DNA from: Lachnospiraceae bacterium
Lineage (GTDB): Bacteria > Bacillota > Clostridia > Lachnospirales > Lachnospiraceae
Direction of reading: 5' to 3'
Assembly: GCA_024693135.1 (NCBI GenBank)
Contig: JAILLN010000062.1
Span: forward strand, 1-58,355
Length of the DNA: 58,355 nucleotides
Part shown: one piece after another, positions 7,442 to 16,946 of the stretch
How positions within the stretch are numbered: position 1 is the first letter of the stretch
Layout: each line of letters opens with the position of its first letter
Made by a program: the position numbers and the translations under genes
Notes under the pieces: generated by a model
The model's input: the letters and a program-made list of their open reading frames with translations, nothing else
Databases searched by the model: none
What the model was told of the DNA's origin: nothing

Positions 7442-9325
7442 ATGTATCTGGAAAAGATAAACAAGGAAAATGACATCAAGCGGATCGCTCCGGAGCATTA
7501 TGACGAGCTGGCTCAGGAGATCCGCAGATTCCTGATCGAAAAGATCAGCAGGACGGGCGGACACCTGGGGTCGAACCTGGGGGTGGTGGAGCTTACCATG
7601 GCCCTGCACCTTTCCCTTACCCTGCCGGAGGATAAGATCATCTTCGACGTAGGGCACCAGTCCTATACCCACAAGCTCCTTACCGGAAGGAAGGATGATT
7701 TTGACGGACTTAGGACCTATGGGGGCTTAAGCGGCTTTCCGAAGCGGAGAGAGAGCAACTGCGATCCCTTCGAGACGGGGCACTCCTCCACATCCATCTC
7801 TGCCGGGCTTGGCCTGGTCAAGGCAAGGGATCTGGCAGGAAAGAACCATACGGTGGTCTCCGTCATCGGGGACGGGGCCCTGACCGGAGGCATGGCTCTT
7901 GAGGCGCTGAATAACGCCGGCAAGCTGGAGAGCAACTTCATCATCATTCTCAATGATAATAATATGTCCATCTCCGAAAACGTGGGGGGCATCTCGAAGT
8001 ACCTAAGGAGCATCCGGACGGCGGAGAGCTACCAGAATTTCAAGATCGGCCTGGAGGATTTCCTTCTGAAGAACCTGCCCAAGAGCGGAGAAAAAACGGT
8101 CGATATTTTAAAGCGCTTCAAGAGCTCCTTCAAACAGCTGGTGGTTCCGGGCATGCTGTTTGAGGATTTCGGGGTTACTTATCTGGGCCCTGTGGACGGC
8201 CATGATATCAAGGCGATGGCCAGGATGTTCCGGGAAGCAAAGAAAATAAAACACGCGGTATTGATCCACGTATGTACAAAGAAGGGGAAGGGCTATCCCC
8301 CGGCAGAGAGGCATCCGGCCAGATTCCACGGAACGGGTCCCTTTGACATCGAGACCGGGCTTCCGGAAAATAAAAGCGGGCAGCCCAGCTATACGGACGT
8401 ATTTGCCACCGTGATGATCAAGCTGGCCGCCAGGAATGACAAGATCGTGGCCATTACGGCCGCCATGCCGGACGGCACCGGGCTGAAGCGCTTCCGCAAT
8501 ATTTATCCGGACCGGTTCTTTGACGTGGGGATCGCGGAGGAGCATGCAGTAACCTTTGCCGCGGGGCTTGCGGCCGGGGGGATGCGTCCCGTGGTGGCGG
8601 TTTATTCCTCCTTCCTGCAGAGGGCCTACGACCAGATCCTCCATGACGTGTGCATACAGAATCTTCCGGTCATCTTCTGCATCGACCGGGCGGGCATCGT
8701 CGGCGCGGACGGAGAGACGCATCAGGGGGTCTTTGACCTGTCCTATCTCTCCTCTATTCCCAATATGCATATCATGGCTCCGAAGAATAAATGGGAGCTT
8801 TCCGACATGATCAAGTTTGCCTCGGAGGTGCCGATCCCTGTGGCGATCCGCTATCCCCGTTCGGATGCCTATGACGGGCTTAAGGAATTCCGCAAGCCCA
8901 TCGAGTATGGCAGGTCTGAAATGATCTACGATGAGGAGGATATTGCCCTCTTTGCCGTGGGATCCATGGTCCGGACGGCGGAAGAGGTCAGGGCAGGGCT
9001 GAAGAGCCAGGGCCTGTCCTGCTCCCTGATCAATGCCAGGTTCGTGAAGCCCATCGATGAGGAAGCCATAAGCATAGCCGCGGAAAAACACCGGCTGATC
9101 GTCACCATGGAGGAGAATGTACTGAGCGGAGGCTATGGGGAAAAGGTGCTGGATTATGCGGGAAGGGCAAGGCTGTCTGCAAAGGTGATGAATATCGCCC
9201 TTCCGGATGAGTATGTGGAGCATGGCAATCCGGGCGTGCTGAAGCGGGTGATGAAGGTAGACGGGGAAGGGATCACGGCCAGGATCCTAAGCGAATTGAA
9301 CTATATGGAGAACAGCGGGAAATAG
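7442..9325 (+). CDS. dxs: 1-deoxy-D-xylulose-5-phosphate synthase
   Basis: Thiamine-diphosphate enzyme joining pyruvate and glyceraldehyde-3-phosphate, the first step of the MEP isoprenoid route. The 627 residues are full length. The TPP/Mg motif GDGALTGGMALEALNNAG with NDNNMSIS lies near 140-178, GGHLGSNLG near 39, and the transketolase pyrimidine domain DVGIAEEHAVTFAAG near 361. ATG 7442 lies just after the ispA stop. The tlyA start codon follows immediately after the dxs stop. The upstream leader RNA could control both ispA and dxs. Confidence 0.97.
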   Translation: MYLEKINKENDIKRIAPEHYDELAQEIRRFLIEKISRTGGHLGSNLGVVELTMALHLSLTLPEDKIIFDVGHQSYTHKLLTGRKDDFDGLRTYGGLSGFPKRRESNCDPFETGHSSTSISAGLGLVKARDLAGKNHTVVSVIGDGALTGGMALEALNNAGKLESNFIIILNDNNMSISENVGGISKYLRSIRTAESYQNFKIGLEDFLLKNLPKSGEKTVDILKRFKSSFKQLVVPGMLFEDFGVTYLGPVDGHDIKAMARMFREAKKIKHAVLIHVCTKKGKGYPPAERHPARFHGTGPFDIETGLPENKSGQPSYTDVFATVMIKLAARNDKIVAITAAMPDGTGLKRFRNIYPDRFFDVGIAEEHAVTFAAGLAAGGMRPVVAVYSSFLQRAYDQILHDVCIQNLPVIFCIDRAGIVGADGETHQGVFDLSYLSSIPNMHIMAPKNKWELSDMIKFASEVPIPVAIRYPRSDAYDGLKEFRKPIEYGRSEMIYDEEDIALFAVGSMVRTAEEVRAGLKSQGLSCSLINARFVKPIDEEAISIAAEKHRLIVTMEENVLSGGYGEKVLDYAGRARLSAKVMNIALPDEYVEHGNPGVLKRVMKVDGEGITARILSELNYMENSGK

Positions 9326-10135
9326 ATGGCAGGGAAGGAAAGGCTGGATGTGCTTCTCTTAAAGAGAGGCATCGCCTCCAGCAGGGAAAGGGCCAAGGCC
9401 ATGATCATGGAGGGGAATGTCTATGTGAATGGCATGAAAGAGGATAAGGCAGGCCAGGCTTTCCCGGAGGATGCGGAAATCGAATACCGGGGAGAAGAGA
9501 TGCCCTATGTCAGCAGGGGCGGATACAAGCTGGAGAAAGCGATCCGGTCCTTTGCCCTCCGGCTTGACGGGCTTACCTGCCTGGATATCGGGGCATCCAC
9601 CGGGGGATTTACGGACTGCATGCTGCAAAATGGCGCCTCGAAGGTATATTCCATCGATGTGGGCTATGGGCAGCTTTCCTGGAAGCTTCGTAAGGACAGC
9701 CGGGTGGTCTGCATGGAAAAGACGAATTTCCGCTATCTTACGGAGGCGGACATTCCGGACCGGCCCATGTTTGCTTCGGCAGACGTTTCCTTTATCTCCC
9801 TGTCCAGGATCCTACCGGCGGCAGGGCAGATCCTTTCCGGGGATGCTTCCATGGTCTGCCTGGTGAAGCCCCAGTTTGAGGCGGGAAGGGAAAAGGTAGG
9901 GAAAAAGGGAGTGGTGAGGGATCCTATGGTGCATGAGGAGGTGATCCTTTCCGTGATGGAGGCCGCCCGGAAGGAGGGCTTTTTGAGCCTTGGCCTGGAC
10001 TTTTCCCCCATCAAGGGTCCGGAGGGCAATATCGAGTACCTGCTGTATCTTGGCAGGCAGGGAAGCAGGGAAGAAGAAATGCCGGTGAAGGATGTGGTAA
10101 GGCAGGCCCACATGGAGCTTGGGAGAAACGGATAA
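9326..10135 (+). CDS. tlyA: TlyA-family rRNA methyltransferase
   Basis: The 269 residues combine an N-terminal S4 RNA-binding domain (RLDVLLLKRGIASSRERAKAMI) with an FtsJ/RrmJ-type SAM methyltransferase (CLDIGASTGGFTDCMLQNGA near 88, then DVSFISL and LVKPQFEAGR). TlyA enzymes 2'-O-methylate cytidines in 16S and 23S rRNA. The K-D-K-E pattern is consistent with K84, D164 and K191 regions but was not aligned. It starts directly after the dxs stop with no gap and continues the dxs-tlyA-nadK-argR-recN order common in Firmicutes. Confidence 0.93.
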   Translation: MAGKERLDVLLLKRGIASSRERAKAMIMEGNVYVNGMKEDKAGQAFPEDAEIEYRGEEMPYVSRGGYKLEKAIRSFALRLDGLTCLDIGASTGGFTDCMLQNGASKVYSIDVGYGQLSWKLRKDSRVVCMEKTNFRYLTEADIPDRPMFASADVSFISLSRILPAAGQILSGDASMVCLVKPQFEAGREKVGKKGVVRDPMVHEEVILSVMEAARKEGFLSLGLDFSPIKGPEGNIEYLLYLGRQGSREEEMPVKDVVRQAHMELGRNG

Positions 10136-10142
10136 GGGGAAG

Positions 10143-10997
10143 ATGGAAAGCTTTTATATCATTACCAATGCATCAAGGGATACGGATCTTTCCGCCACGA
10201 AGGAAGTGGAGGAATTTCTTTCCCGGAGAAACAAGAAATATTGCACGCATATCGCCTATCACCCTTCAGACGACCGCTATACGGACGCCCGGGATATCCC
10301 GGAGGATGCGGATTGCGTGATCGTCCTTGGAGGGGACGGCACCATCCTCCAGGCGGCTCATGATACGATGGAAAGAAAACTGCCGATCCTGGGGATCAAT
10401 TTAGGCAACCTGGGTTATCTCACGGACGTGGAGCAGTCGGAGCTTGGCCCGGCTCTTTCCTCCCTGCTGGAGGGCAGGGTTCAGGTGGAAGAGCGGATGA
10501 TGCTTGACGGGCAGATCCTGAAGTCGGGTGAAGCGGAAGGAAAACAGGCTGAGGCCATGCACCACCATGCGCTGAATGATATCGTGATCCACTGGGGCGG
10601 CAGCATGCGGGTGGTGAATTACCGGGTTTTCGTCAATGACCGTTTTCTGTATGATTTCCGGGCAGACGGGATGATCGTGAGTACGCCTACGGGATCCACG
10701 GCTTACTCCATGTCGGCGGGAGGCCCCATCGTGGAGCCCGGATCCCGCCTCATGATCCTGACGCCCATCAGCCCCCATACCTTGAATGCCAGGAGCGTGG
10801 TGCTCTCTGATGAGGACACGATCAGGGTATGCGCGGCTCCGGGCAGGGTTTATGTGAATTTCGATGGCAGGACGAACCTGCCCATGGAGGAGACGGAGGA
10901 GGTCCGGATCGTAAGGTCCTCCTGGGTCACGAAGATCATCCGTACCAGGGGCGACAGCTTCCTGACCGTGCTGCATGACAAATTCGCACAAAAATGA
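10143..10997 (+). CDS. nadK: NAD kinase
   Basis: ATP-dependent phosphorylation of NAD to NADP. The 284 residues show the diagnostic GGDGT at 63-67, NLGNLGYLTDVE near 79 and DGMIVSTPTGSTAYSMSAGGP near 168. The start chosen is the ATG at 10143; its ribosome site GGGGAAG is very close, so the in-frame TTG at 10119 inside the end of tlyA remains possible. It sits in the conserved cluster between tlyA and argR. Confidence 0.94.
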   Translation: MESFYIITNASRDTDLSATKEVEEFLSRRNKKYCTHIAYHPSDDRYTDARDIPEDADCVIVLGGDGTILQAAHDTMERKLPILGINLGNLGYLTDVEQSELGPALSSLLEGRVQVEERMMLDGQILKSGEAEGKQAEAMHHHALNDIVIHWGGSMRVVNYRVFVNDRFLYDFRADGMIVSTPTGSTAYSMSAGGPIVEPGSRLMILTPISPHTLNARSVVLSDEDTIRVCAAPGRVYVNFDGRTNLPMEETEEVRIVRSSWVTKIIRTRGDSFLTVLHDKFAQK

Positions 10998-11051
10998 CCA
11001 GGCCTGGTTCATGGCGGAAGAGAAAAGATCATCAATAAAGGTGGAGTATGT

Positions 11052-11498
11052 ATGAAAAAAGACAGGCATGAGGCAATCCTTGCCCTGATCAGCCAGAATG
11101 AGATCGGCACCCAGGAGGAGCTGGCCGGGCATCTGGCACGGAGAGGCTATAAGGTTACGCAGGCCACGGTATCCAGGGATATCCGGAAGCTGAAGCTGTC
11201 AAAGGTGCCCGGGCCGGAGGGAAGGCTGCATTATGCGGCGGAGGCGTCAGACCGGAGGGCCCTGGCGGAAAAATATGTAAAGATCCTGCGTGAGGGCACG
11301 GTCTCCATGGAGGAGGCGGGTACCCTCCTGGTCATCCGCACGGTTTCCGGCATGGCCATGGCCGTGGCGGCGGCGCTGGATGAGATGAAAATCGCGGAGC
11401 TGGTGGGCTGCATTGCAGGTGATGATACCATCATGTGCGCCATGAGAAATGCAGAGGATGCCGGCAAGGTCCGCAGAAAGATCGAGGAGATATTGTGA
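11052..11498 (+). CDS. argR: Arginine repressor
   Basis: Hexameric arginine-sensing DNA-binding protein of 148 residues. The N-terminal winged helix is seen as NEIGTQEELAGHLARRGYKVTQATVSRDIRKLKL. The C-terminal oligomerisation and arginine-binding domain has VAAALDEMKIAELVGCIAGDDTIMCAMR. AAAGGTGGAG precedes ATG 11052. Its likely targets are the ARG boxes at 46724-46825 in this same window. recN follows with no gap, the usual Firmicutes pairing. Confidence 0.96.
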   Translation: MKKDRHEAILALISQNEIGTQEELAGHLARRGYKVTQATVSRDIRKLKLSKVPGPEGRLHYAAEASDRRALAEKYVKILREGTVSMEEAGTLLVIRTVSGMAMAVAAALDEMKIAELVGCIAGDDTIMCAMRNAEDAGKVRRKIEEIL

Positions 11499-13181
11499 AT
11501 GCTGATTAGCCTTGGAGTGAAAAATCTTGCCCTGATCCGCAGCGCCGAGCTGGAATTCGGCAGCGGGCTGAATATCCTTACCGGAGAGACCGGTGCCGGG
11601 AAATCCCTGGTGATCGGGAGCGTGAACCTGGCATTGGGAGGCAGGGCAGATAAGGACATCGTGCGGAGCGGAGAAAGTGAGGCGGATATTGAGCTGGTCT
11701 TTTCCCTGGAGGGGGAGGAAGTCCGGGAAATGCTCCGGCAGCTGGACATACCGGACAGCGACGGGGACATTTTGGTTTTGCGAAGGATCATCCGCAGCGG
11801 CAGGAGCACCGCAAAGGTCAACGGGCAGACCGTTACGGCGGCGACATTGAAGGCCGTCTCGGAGGCCATGATCGATATCCACGGACAGCATGAGCATCAG
11901 TCTCTTCTTTATCGCGCAAGCCACCGGCGGATCCTGGATGAATACGCCGGGGAGGAGATGGCTTCCTTTAAGGAGCAGGCAGAGAAGGCCTGTCAGGAGT
12001 GGAAGAATGCGGAAAGACTGCTTTCTGAAATGCCCTCGGACGAAAATGCGAGAAAACGGCAGGCAGACCTGCTGAGATACGAGCTGGAGGAGATTGACCG
12101 TGCGGCCCTGAAGGAGGGAGAGGATCTGAGCCTGGAGGAAGAATTCACCAGGATGAAGCATGCAAGGAAGCTTACGGATGCGATGGGCACCGCCTTAAGT
12201 TTTGCAGGGGGAGAGGGCCGGGAGAGCGCATCGGTCCTGGTGGGATATGCGGCGGCTGCCCTAAAAGAGGTGGCGGATCTGGATCCCCGGGTAAAGGAGC
12301 TTTCCGGGGAGATCTCGGAGATTGAATCCCTTCTCTCGGATTTCTGTATGGATGCAGGGGAATACCTGCGGAGCATGGAATTCTCGGAGGAACAATTCAC
12401 ACAGGTGCAGACTCGCCTCGATGAGATCAACCGGCTGAAGGCCAAATACGGCTCAACCATAGCCGGGATCATGCAAAGCCGGGATCAAAAGGAGATGGAG
12501 TTAAAAGCCCTTGAGGAGCATGATTCGGTAAAAGAGGAGCTTCTGGGGAAGAGGGACAGGGCCAGAAAGAAGCTGCTTGAAGCCTGCGCAAGGATCAGCG
12601 CCCTGAGGAAGGCTTCGGCCGAGCGGCTTTCCGAGAAAATGCTCCATGCGCTTAAGGACCTGAACTTCAATGAGGTACAGTTTAGGATCGATGTGAGGCC
12701 GGAGGAGGAAAGGCTTTCGGAAAACGGTTATGACGAGGTGGAGTTCATGATCTCCCTCAACCGCGGCGAGGAGGTGAAGGGCCTGGAGCATATCGCCTCC
12801 GGCGGAGAGCTTTCCCGGATCATGCTGGCGCTGAAGACGGTGCTTGCAGACAGGGACCGGGTAGATACCCTGATCTTTGATGAGATCGATACGGGGATCT
12901 CGGGGAGGACGGCCCAGAAGGTAGCAGAAAAGCTGAAGGAACTTTCAAGGAGCCATCAGGTGATCTGCATCACCCATCTGCCCCAGATCGCGGCCATGGC
13001 AGATCATCATTTCATGATCAGCAAATCGGAGGAGGATGACCGTACCATCACCACGGTACAGGAGCTTTCCGAGGATGCTTCCCTGGAGGAGCTCTCCAGG
13101 CTCCTGTCCGGCGCGGAGATCACGGATGCCGTACGGCAGAATGCGGCGGAGATGAAGCGCCTGGCACGGGAGCGGGTTTGA
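11499..13181 (+). CDS. recN: DNA repair protein RecN
   Basis: SMC-like ATPase acting in double-strand break repair. The 560 residues show Walker A GETGAGKS near 32, two coiled-coil arms in the middle third, the ABC signature HIASGGELSRIMLALK near 430, and Walker B TLIFDEIDTGISG. It starts with ATG immediately after the argR stop. Its 3' end overlaps the -35 box of the glgA promoter. Confidence 0.96.
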   Translation: MLISLGVKNLALIRSAELEFGSGLNILTGETGAGKSLVIGSVNLALGGRADKDIVRSGESEADIELVFSLEGEEVREMLRQLDIPDSDGDILVLRRIIRSGRSTAKVNGQTVTAATLKAVSEAMIDIHGQHEHQSLLYRASHRRILDEYAGEEMASFKEQAEKACQEWKNAERLLSEMPSDENARKRQADLLRYELEEIDRAALKEGEDLSLEEEFTRMKHARKLTDAMGTALSFAGGEGRESASVLVGYAAAALKEVADLDPRVKELSGEISEIESLLSDFCMDAGEYLRSMEFSEEQFTQVQTRLDEINRLKAKYGSTIAGIMQSRDQKEMELKALEEHDSVKEELLGKRDRARKKLLEACARISALRKASAERLSEKMLHALKDLNFNEVQFRIDVRPEEERLSENGYDEVEFMISLNRGEEVKGLEHIASGGELSRIMLALKTVLADRDRVDTLIFDEIDTGISGRTAQKVAEKLKELSRSHQVICITHLPQIAAMADHHFMISKSEEDDRTITTVQELSEDASLEELSRLLSGAEITDAVRQNAAEMKRLARERV

Positions 13182-13206
13182 GATTTTTTTAAAATAACGC
13201 TATACT
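13178..13206 (+). promoter_or_regulatory. glgA promoter
   Basis: TTGAGA at 13178-13183, a 17-base spacer and TATACT at 13201-13206. The predicted transcript has a leader of about 170 bases before glgA and includes the strong hairpin at 13227-13256. Confidence 0.6.
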
Positions 13207-13219
13207 ATATGGGATGCTC

Positions 13220-13256
13220 AAAAAAACCGCCGGGGAGGATGGCTTCCTTTCGGCGG
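13220..13256 (-). terminator. Terminator-like hairpin oriented to the minus strand
   Basis: Perfect CCGCCG/CGGCGG arms (13227-13232 and 13251-13256) with inner AGG/CCT pairing. On the minus strand the stem is followed by seven T residues (the A-run at 13220-13226). It therefore terminates leftward transcription, although no minus-strand gene lies to its right nearby. On the plus strand it is a strong hairpin in the glgA leader. Confidence 0.55.
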
Positions 13257-13381
13257 GGATGCCGCAGGGCAGTGCCGGATATGGCGGATGAGCATGTCTT
13301 TGGGCAATAGGATCGAGATACTACGAATACCGGTCCGGATCGCGGCAAAAGCCTGGATGGACCGGGGAAAAGAGGCCTTCT

Positions 13382-14824
13382 ATGAAAAAAATACTGTTTG
13401 TTGCTTCCGAGAGCGTTCCCTTCATCAAGACCGGCGGGCTGGCCGACGTGGTCGGATCGCTGCCGGAATGCTTTGACAAGCGTTATTTTGATGTGCGTGT
13501 CATGATCCCGAAGTATATGTGCATGCATCAGGATAAGAAAGACATGATGCAGTATGTGGATCATTTCTACATGGAATATAACGGGAAGAGTGAATACGTA
13601 GGCATTCTGAAGGCAGAATACAACCATATCCAGTTTTATTTCATCGACAATGAATACTTCTTCGGAGGGATGACCCCATATGGCGACATCCGGTTTGACA
13701 TCGAGAAGTTCATCTTTTTCGACAAGGCCGCCCTTTCTGCCCTGCCGGTGATCGGCTTCCAGCCGGATATCGTCCACTGCCACGACTGGCAGACCGGCCT
13801 GATCCCGGTCTATCTCAAGGATTCCTTCCGGCAGGGAGAATTCTTCGCCGGGATGAAATCCATCATGACCATCCATAACCTGAAGTTCCAGGGAACCTGG
13901 GACGTAAAGACCGTGAAAAAGCTTTCCGGGCTTTCGGATTATTACTTCGCCCCGGACAAGCTGGAGGCCTATAAGGATGCCAACATGCTCAAGGGCGGGC
14001 TGGTCTTTGCCGATGCCATCACCACGGTTTCAGCCACCTATGCGGAGGAGATCAAGACGGATTTTTACGGAGAGAAGCTGAACGGGCTTTTAAGGGCCAG
14101 GGCCAATGACCTGAGGGGGATCGTGAATGGGATCGATTACGATGAATACGATCCGGCCCAGGATCCCTTCATCGTAAAGCAGTATAACCGGAAGAACTTC
14201 CGGAAGGAAAAGGTGAAAAACAAGCTGGCCCTGCAGGAGGAGCTGGGGCTGGACCGGGATGAGAAGAAATTCATGATCGGCATCGTGAGCCGGCTCACCG
14301 GCCAGAAGGGCTTTGACCTGATCGCCTATGTCATGGATGAGCTCTGCCAGGATGAGGTGCAGATCGTTGTCCTGGGTACCGGGGAGGAGCAGTATGAGAA
14401 TATGTTCCGCTACTTTGACTGGAAATACGGGAATAAGGTCTCGGCGAATATATACTATTCCGAGGAGCTCTCCCATAAGATCTACGCCTCCTGTGACGCC
14501 TTCCTGATGCCGTCGCTCTTTGAACCCTGCGGCCTGTCCCAGCTGATGGCTCTCAGGTACGGCACCGTCCCCATCGTCCGGGAGACGGGAGGCTTAAAGG
14601 ATACGGTGGAGCCGTATAATGAATATGAGAATAAGGGCACAGGCTTTTCTTTTGTGAATTATAACGCGCATGAGATGCTGAGGGCGATCCGGTACGCCGA
14701 GCAGGTCTATTACGACCGCAAGCGCGAATGGAATAAGATCGTGGACCGTGCCATGGATGTGGACTTTTCCTGGGATCAGTCCGCGGCAAAGTACCGTGAG
14801 ATGTACGATTGGATGGTGCCGTAA
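13382..14824 (+). CDS. glgA: Glycogen synthase (ADP-glucose type)
   Basis: GT5 glycosyltransferase of 480 residues that extends alpha-1,4-glucan from ADP-glucose. The N-terminal ADP-glucose loop KTGGLADVVGSLP is at about 15-27, HDWQTGLIPVYL near 136, and the GT-B C-terminal motif PSLFEPCGLSQLMALRYGTVPIVRETGGL near 379. No other glycogen gene lies nearby. It has its own promoter after recN, and its stop overlaps the rqcH start by one base (TAATG). Confidence 0.95.
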   Translation: MKKILFVASESVPFIKTGGLADVVGSLPECFDKRYFDVRVMIPKYMCMHQDKKDMMQYVDHFYMEYNGKSEYVGILKAEYNHIQFYFIDNEYFFGGMTPYGDIRFDIEKFIFFDKAALSALPVIGFQPDIVHCHDWQTGLIPVYLKDSFRQGEFFAGMKSIMTIHNLKFQGTWDVKTVKKLSGLSDYYFAPDKLEAYKDANMLKGGLVFADAITTVSATYAEEIKTDFYGEKLNGLLRARANDLRGIVNGIDYDEYDPAQDPFIVKQYNRKNFRKEKVKNKLALQEELGLDRDEKKFMIGIVSRLTGQKGFDLIAYVMDELCQDEVQIVVLGTGEEQYENMFRYFDWKYGNKVSANIYYSEELSHKIYASCDAFLMPSLFEPCGLSQLMALRYGTVPIVRETGGLKDTVEPYNEYENKGTGFSFVNYNAHEMLRAIRYAEQVYYDRKREWNKIVDRAMDVDFSWDQSAAKYREMYDWMVP

Positions 14825-16575
14825 TGGCATTTGACGGGATTGCGGTAAGCGCCCTGGCCGGGGAGCTGGGGCGGGTGCTTACCGGCGGCTACATCAGCAA
14901 GATTTCCGAACCGGAAAAGGATGAGCTGATGCTTGCCATAAAAACCCGGGAATATGGGCAGGTCAGGCTTCTTGCATCAGCAGGCGCCTCCCTGCCGTTT
15001 TTATATCTGACAAAGGAAAATAAACCGAGCCCGCCCGTGGCTCCGGCTTTTACCATGCTTCTGCGAAAGCACCTGCAGGGGGGAAGGATCCTGTCGGTCA
15101 TCCAGCCCTCCATGGAGCGGATCCTCCGGATCAATGTGGAGCACCGCAATGAGATGGGAGATCTCCATACCCTCACGCTCATTGTCGAGCTCATGGGAAA
15201 GCACAGCAACATCATCTTTGTGGATCCCGGAGATACCATCATAGACAGCATGAAACGGATCCCCTGTACGGTGAGTTCGGTCAGGGAGGTCCTCCCGGGC
15301 AGGCCCTATTTTATTCCCAAGGCGGAGGGAAAGCTGGATCCGGCTCTGGAGATCGCAAAGGAAGTCTTTATCGAGGCTCTGTCCAAGTGCCCGGGAGACA
15401 TGAGCAGGGCACTGTATACCGCAGTCACCGGATTCTCTCCTGCATCCGCATCTGAGCTTCTCTACCGGGCCGGGATCGATGCGCAGGTGCCTGCAAAAGC
15501 CCTTTCCGGGGAAGACTGGGACCGGCTTTATTCTGTCTTTTGTTCAGCCCTGGACGAGATCCATGAGGGCCGCTTTGCACCCTGCATCGTCTATGACGGG
15601 GAAAAGCCTGTGGATGTCTGCGCTTATGTGCCCCTGCAGCAAAGAGACCTGAAGATCAGCCGGCATGACAGCATTTCCGAGGCATTGGAAACTTTTTATG
15701 CCGAAAAGGACCGGTATACCAGGACCAGGCAGCGGACTGCGGATCTGAGAAAGATCGTCTCCACCGCCCTGGAAAGGACCTCCAAGAAGCTGGATCTGCA
15801 GCTGAAGCAGCTGTCCGATACAGACCGGATGGATCAGTACCGGCTTTATGGGGAGCTGATCAACACCTATGGATATGGGGTTGAGGAGGGAGCCGCCTCC
15901 TTTGAAGCAGAAAACTTCTATACCGGGGAGATGGTGACCGTGCCCCTTGATCCGGAGCATTCGGTGCATGAAAATGCAAACCGCTATTTTGAGCGCTTCC
16001 AGAAGCTGAAGAGGACCAGGCTTGCGGTGGGAAAGCAGATCGAGGAGACGAAGATGGCACTCATGCATCTAAAGAGCGTCCAGGCATCCCTTGAGATCGC
16101 ATCCGGAGAAGGGGAGCTTAAGCAGATCGCGGCAGAGCTTTCGGAGGCCGGATATATGAAGCGCAATCCTTCCCAGAAGAAAAGCAGGGAAGGCAGCAGC
16201 CCCTTTCATTATATTTCCTCGGATGGGTTCGACATTTATGTGGGAAAGAATAATTACCAGAATGATGAGATCACCTTCAAGATGTCCGATGGAGGGGACT
16301 GGTGGTTTCATTCCAAGAAATTCCCCGGATCCCATGTTCTTCTGAAGGCCGGCGGAGCGAAGGAGCAGGATATCCCGGACAGGGCATTCAATGAGGCGGG
16401 CAGGCTTGCGGCCTTTTATTCTGCGGGGAAGGGGCAGGAGAAGGTGGAGATCGATTATACACAGAAGAAAAACGTAAAAAAGCCTGGCGGAGCGGCGCCT
16501 GGCTTTGTGGTATACTATACGAACTATTCCATGGCGATCCAGCCGGACATCACCGGGATCCGTCTGGCGGAGTGA
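14824..16575 (+). CDS. rqcH: RqcH (Rqc2/NFACT) ribosome quality-control protein
   Basis: Adds C-terminal alanine tails to nascent chains on obstructed 50S subunits. It was formerly annotated as fibronectin-binding protein A. The 583 residues show the NFACT-N domain at the start (MAFDGIAVSALAGELG), a central helical coiled-coil region, and the NFACT-R domain near 465-530 (GFDIYVGKNNYQNDEITFKM then DWWFHSKKFPGSHVLL). ATG 14824 overlaps the glgA stop. Its 3' end overlaps the convergent small membrane gene by 26 bases. Confidence 0.92.
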   Translation: MAFDGIAVSALAGELGRVLTGGYISKISEPEKDELMLAIKTREYGQVRLLASAGASLPFLYLTKENKPSPPVAPAFTMLLRKHLQGGRILSVIQPSMERILRINVEHRNEMGDLHTLTLIVELMGKHSNIIFVDPGDTIIDSMKRIPCTVSSVREVLPGRPYFIPKAEGKLDPALEIAKEVFIEALSKCPGDMSRALYTAVTGFSPASASELLYRAGIDAQVPAKALSGEDWDRLYSVFCSALDEIHEGRFAPCIVYDGEKPVDVCAYVPLQQRDLKISRHDSISEALETFYAEKDRYTRTRQRTADLRKIVSTALERTSKKLDLQLKQLSDTDRMDQYRLYGELINTYGYGVEEGAASFEAENFYTGEMVTVPLDPEHSVHENANRYFERFQKLKRTRLAVGKQIEETKMALMHLKSVQASLEIASGEGELKQIAAELSEAGYMKRNPSQKKSREGSSPFHYISSDGFDIYVGKNNYQNDEITFKMSDGGDWWFHSKKFPGSHVLLKAGGAKEQDIPDRAFNEAGRLAAFYSAGKGQEKVEIDYTQKKNVKKPGGAAPGFVVYYTNYSMAIQPDITGIRLAE

Positions 16576-16825
16576 GCTCCTGGTCTTTTTTTCCGGCCGG
16601 CTCCCGGTAGGAATAGGTTTCATCCATCACGCTCCTGCCGTGCCTGGCATTATTCAGCATCAGGAATAGATGCAGGATGATGGGCACTGCAATGGTCGAA
16701 ACGATGGAAAGAAGGAAAAGCCGGGAGAAAAGCTCGCTGCCGATGACGGCAAGAACGAGAGTCGAGATATAAAGCCCCAGGAGAAGCAGGACCCCGGCGA
16801 GGGCAAGGATACGCTTTGCTTTCAT
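16550..16825 (-). CDS. Small two-helix membrane protein
   Basis: A 91-residue protein with two clear hydrophobic segments (about residues 5-27 and 33-57) and a charged C-terminal tail. I do not recognise the family. The start at 16825 is chosen because AAAGGGG lies about 8 bases upstream; an in-frame ATG at 16846 is possible. It has its own good promoter, which supports expression. It converges on rqcH and overlaps its end. Confidence 0.7.
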   Translation of the reverse strand: MKAKRILALAGVLLLLGLYISTLVLAVIGSELFSRLFLLSIVSTIAVPIILHLFLMLNNARHGRSVMDETYSYREPAGKKDQELTPPDGSR

Positions 16826-16864
16826 AAGTACAGCCCCTTTCATCATTGAAAACACTTTATCAGT

Positions 16865-16892
16865 ATTATATAATAAGAATCACGTATTGCAA
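16865..16892 (-). promoter_or_regulatory. Promoter of the small membrane protein gene
   Basis: On the minus strand, TTGCAA, a 16-base spacer and TATAAT, about 40 bases upstream of the start codon. Confidence 0.6.
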
Positions 16893-16946
16893 CCACCCGG
16901 ATCCCGGGATGGGATGCAGGACTGAAAAGATATCGGAGGTTTGATT

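Noticed and set aside
13205..13876. Minus-strand gene opposite glgA
   Set aside because: It is the antisense shadow of glgA with no start signal; the nearby minus-strand terminator does not by itself prove a gene.
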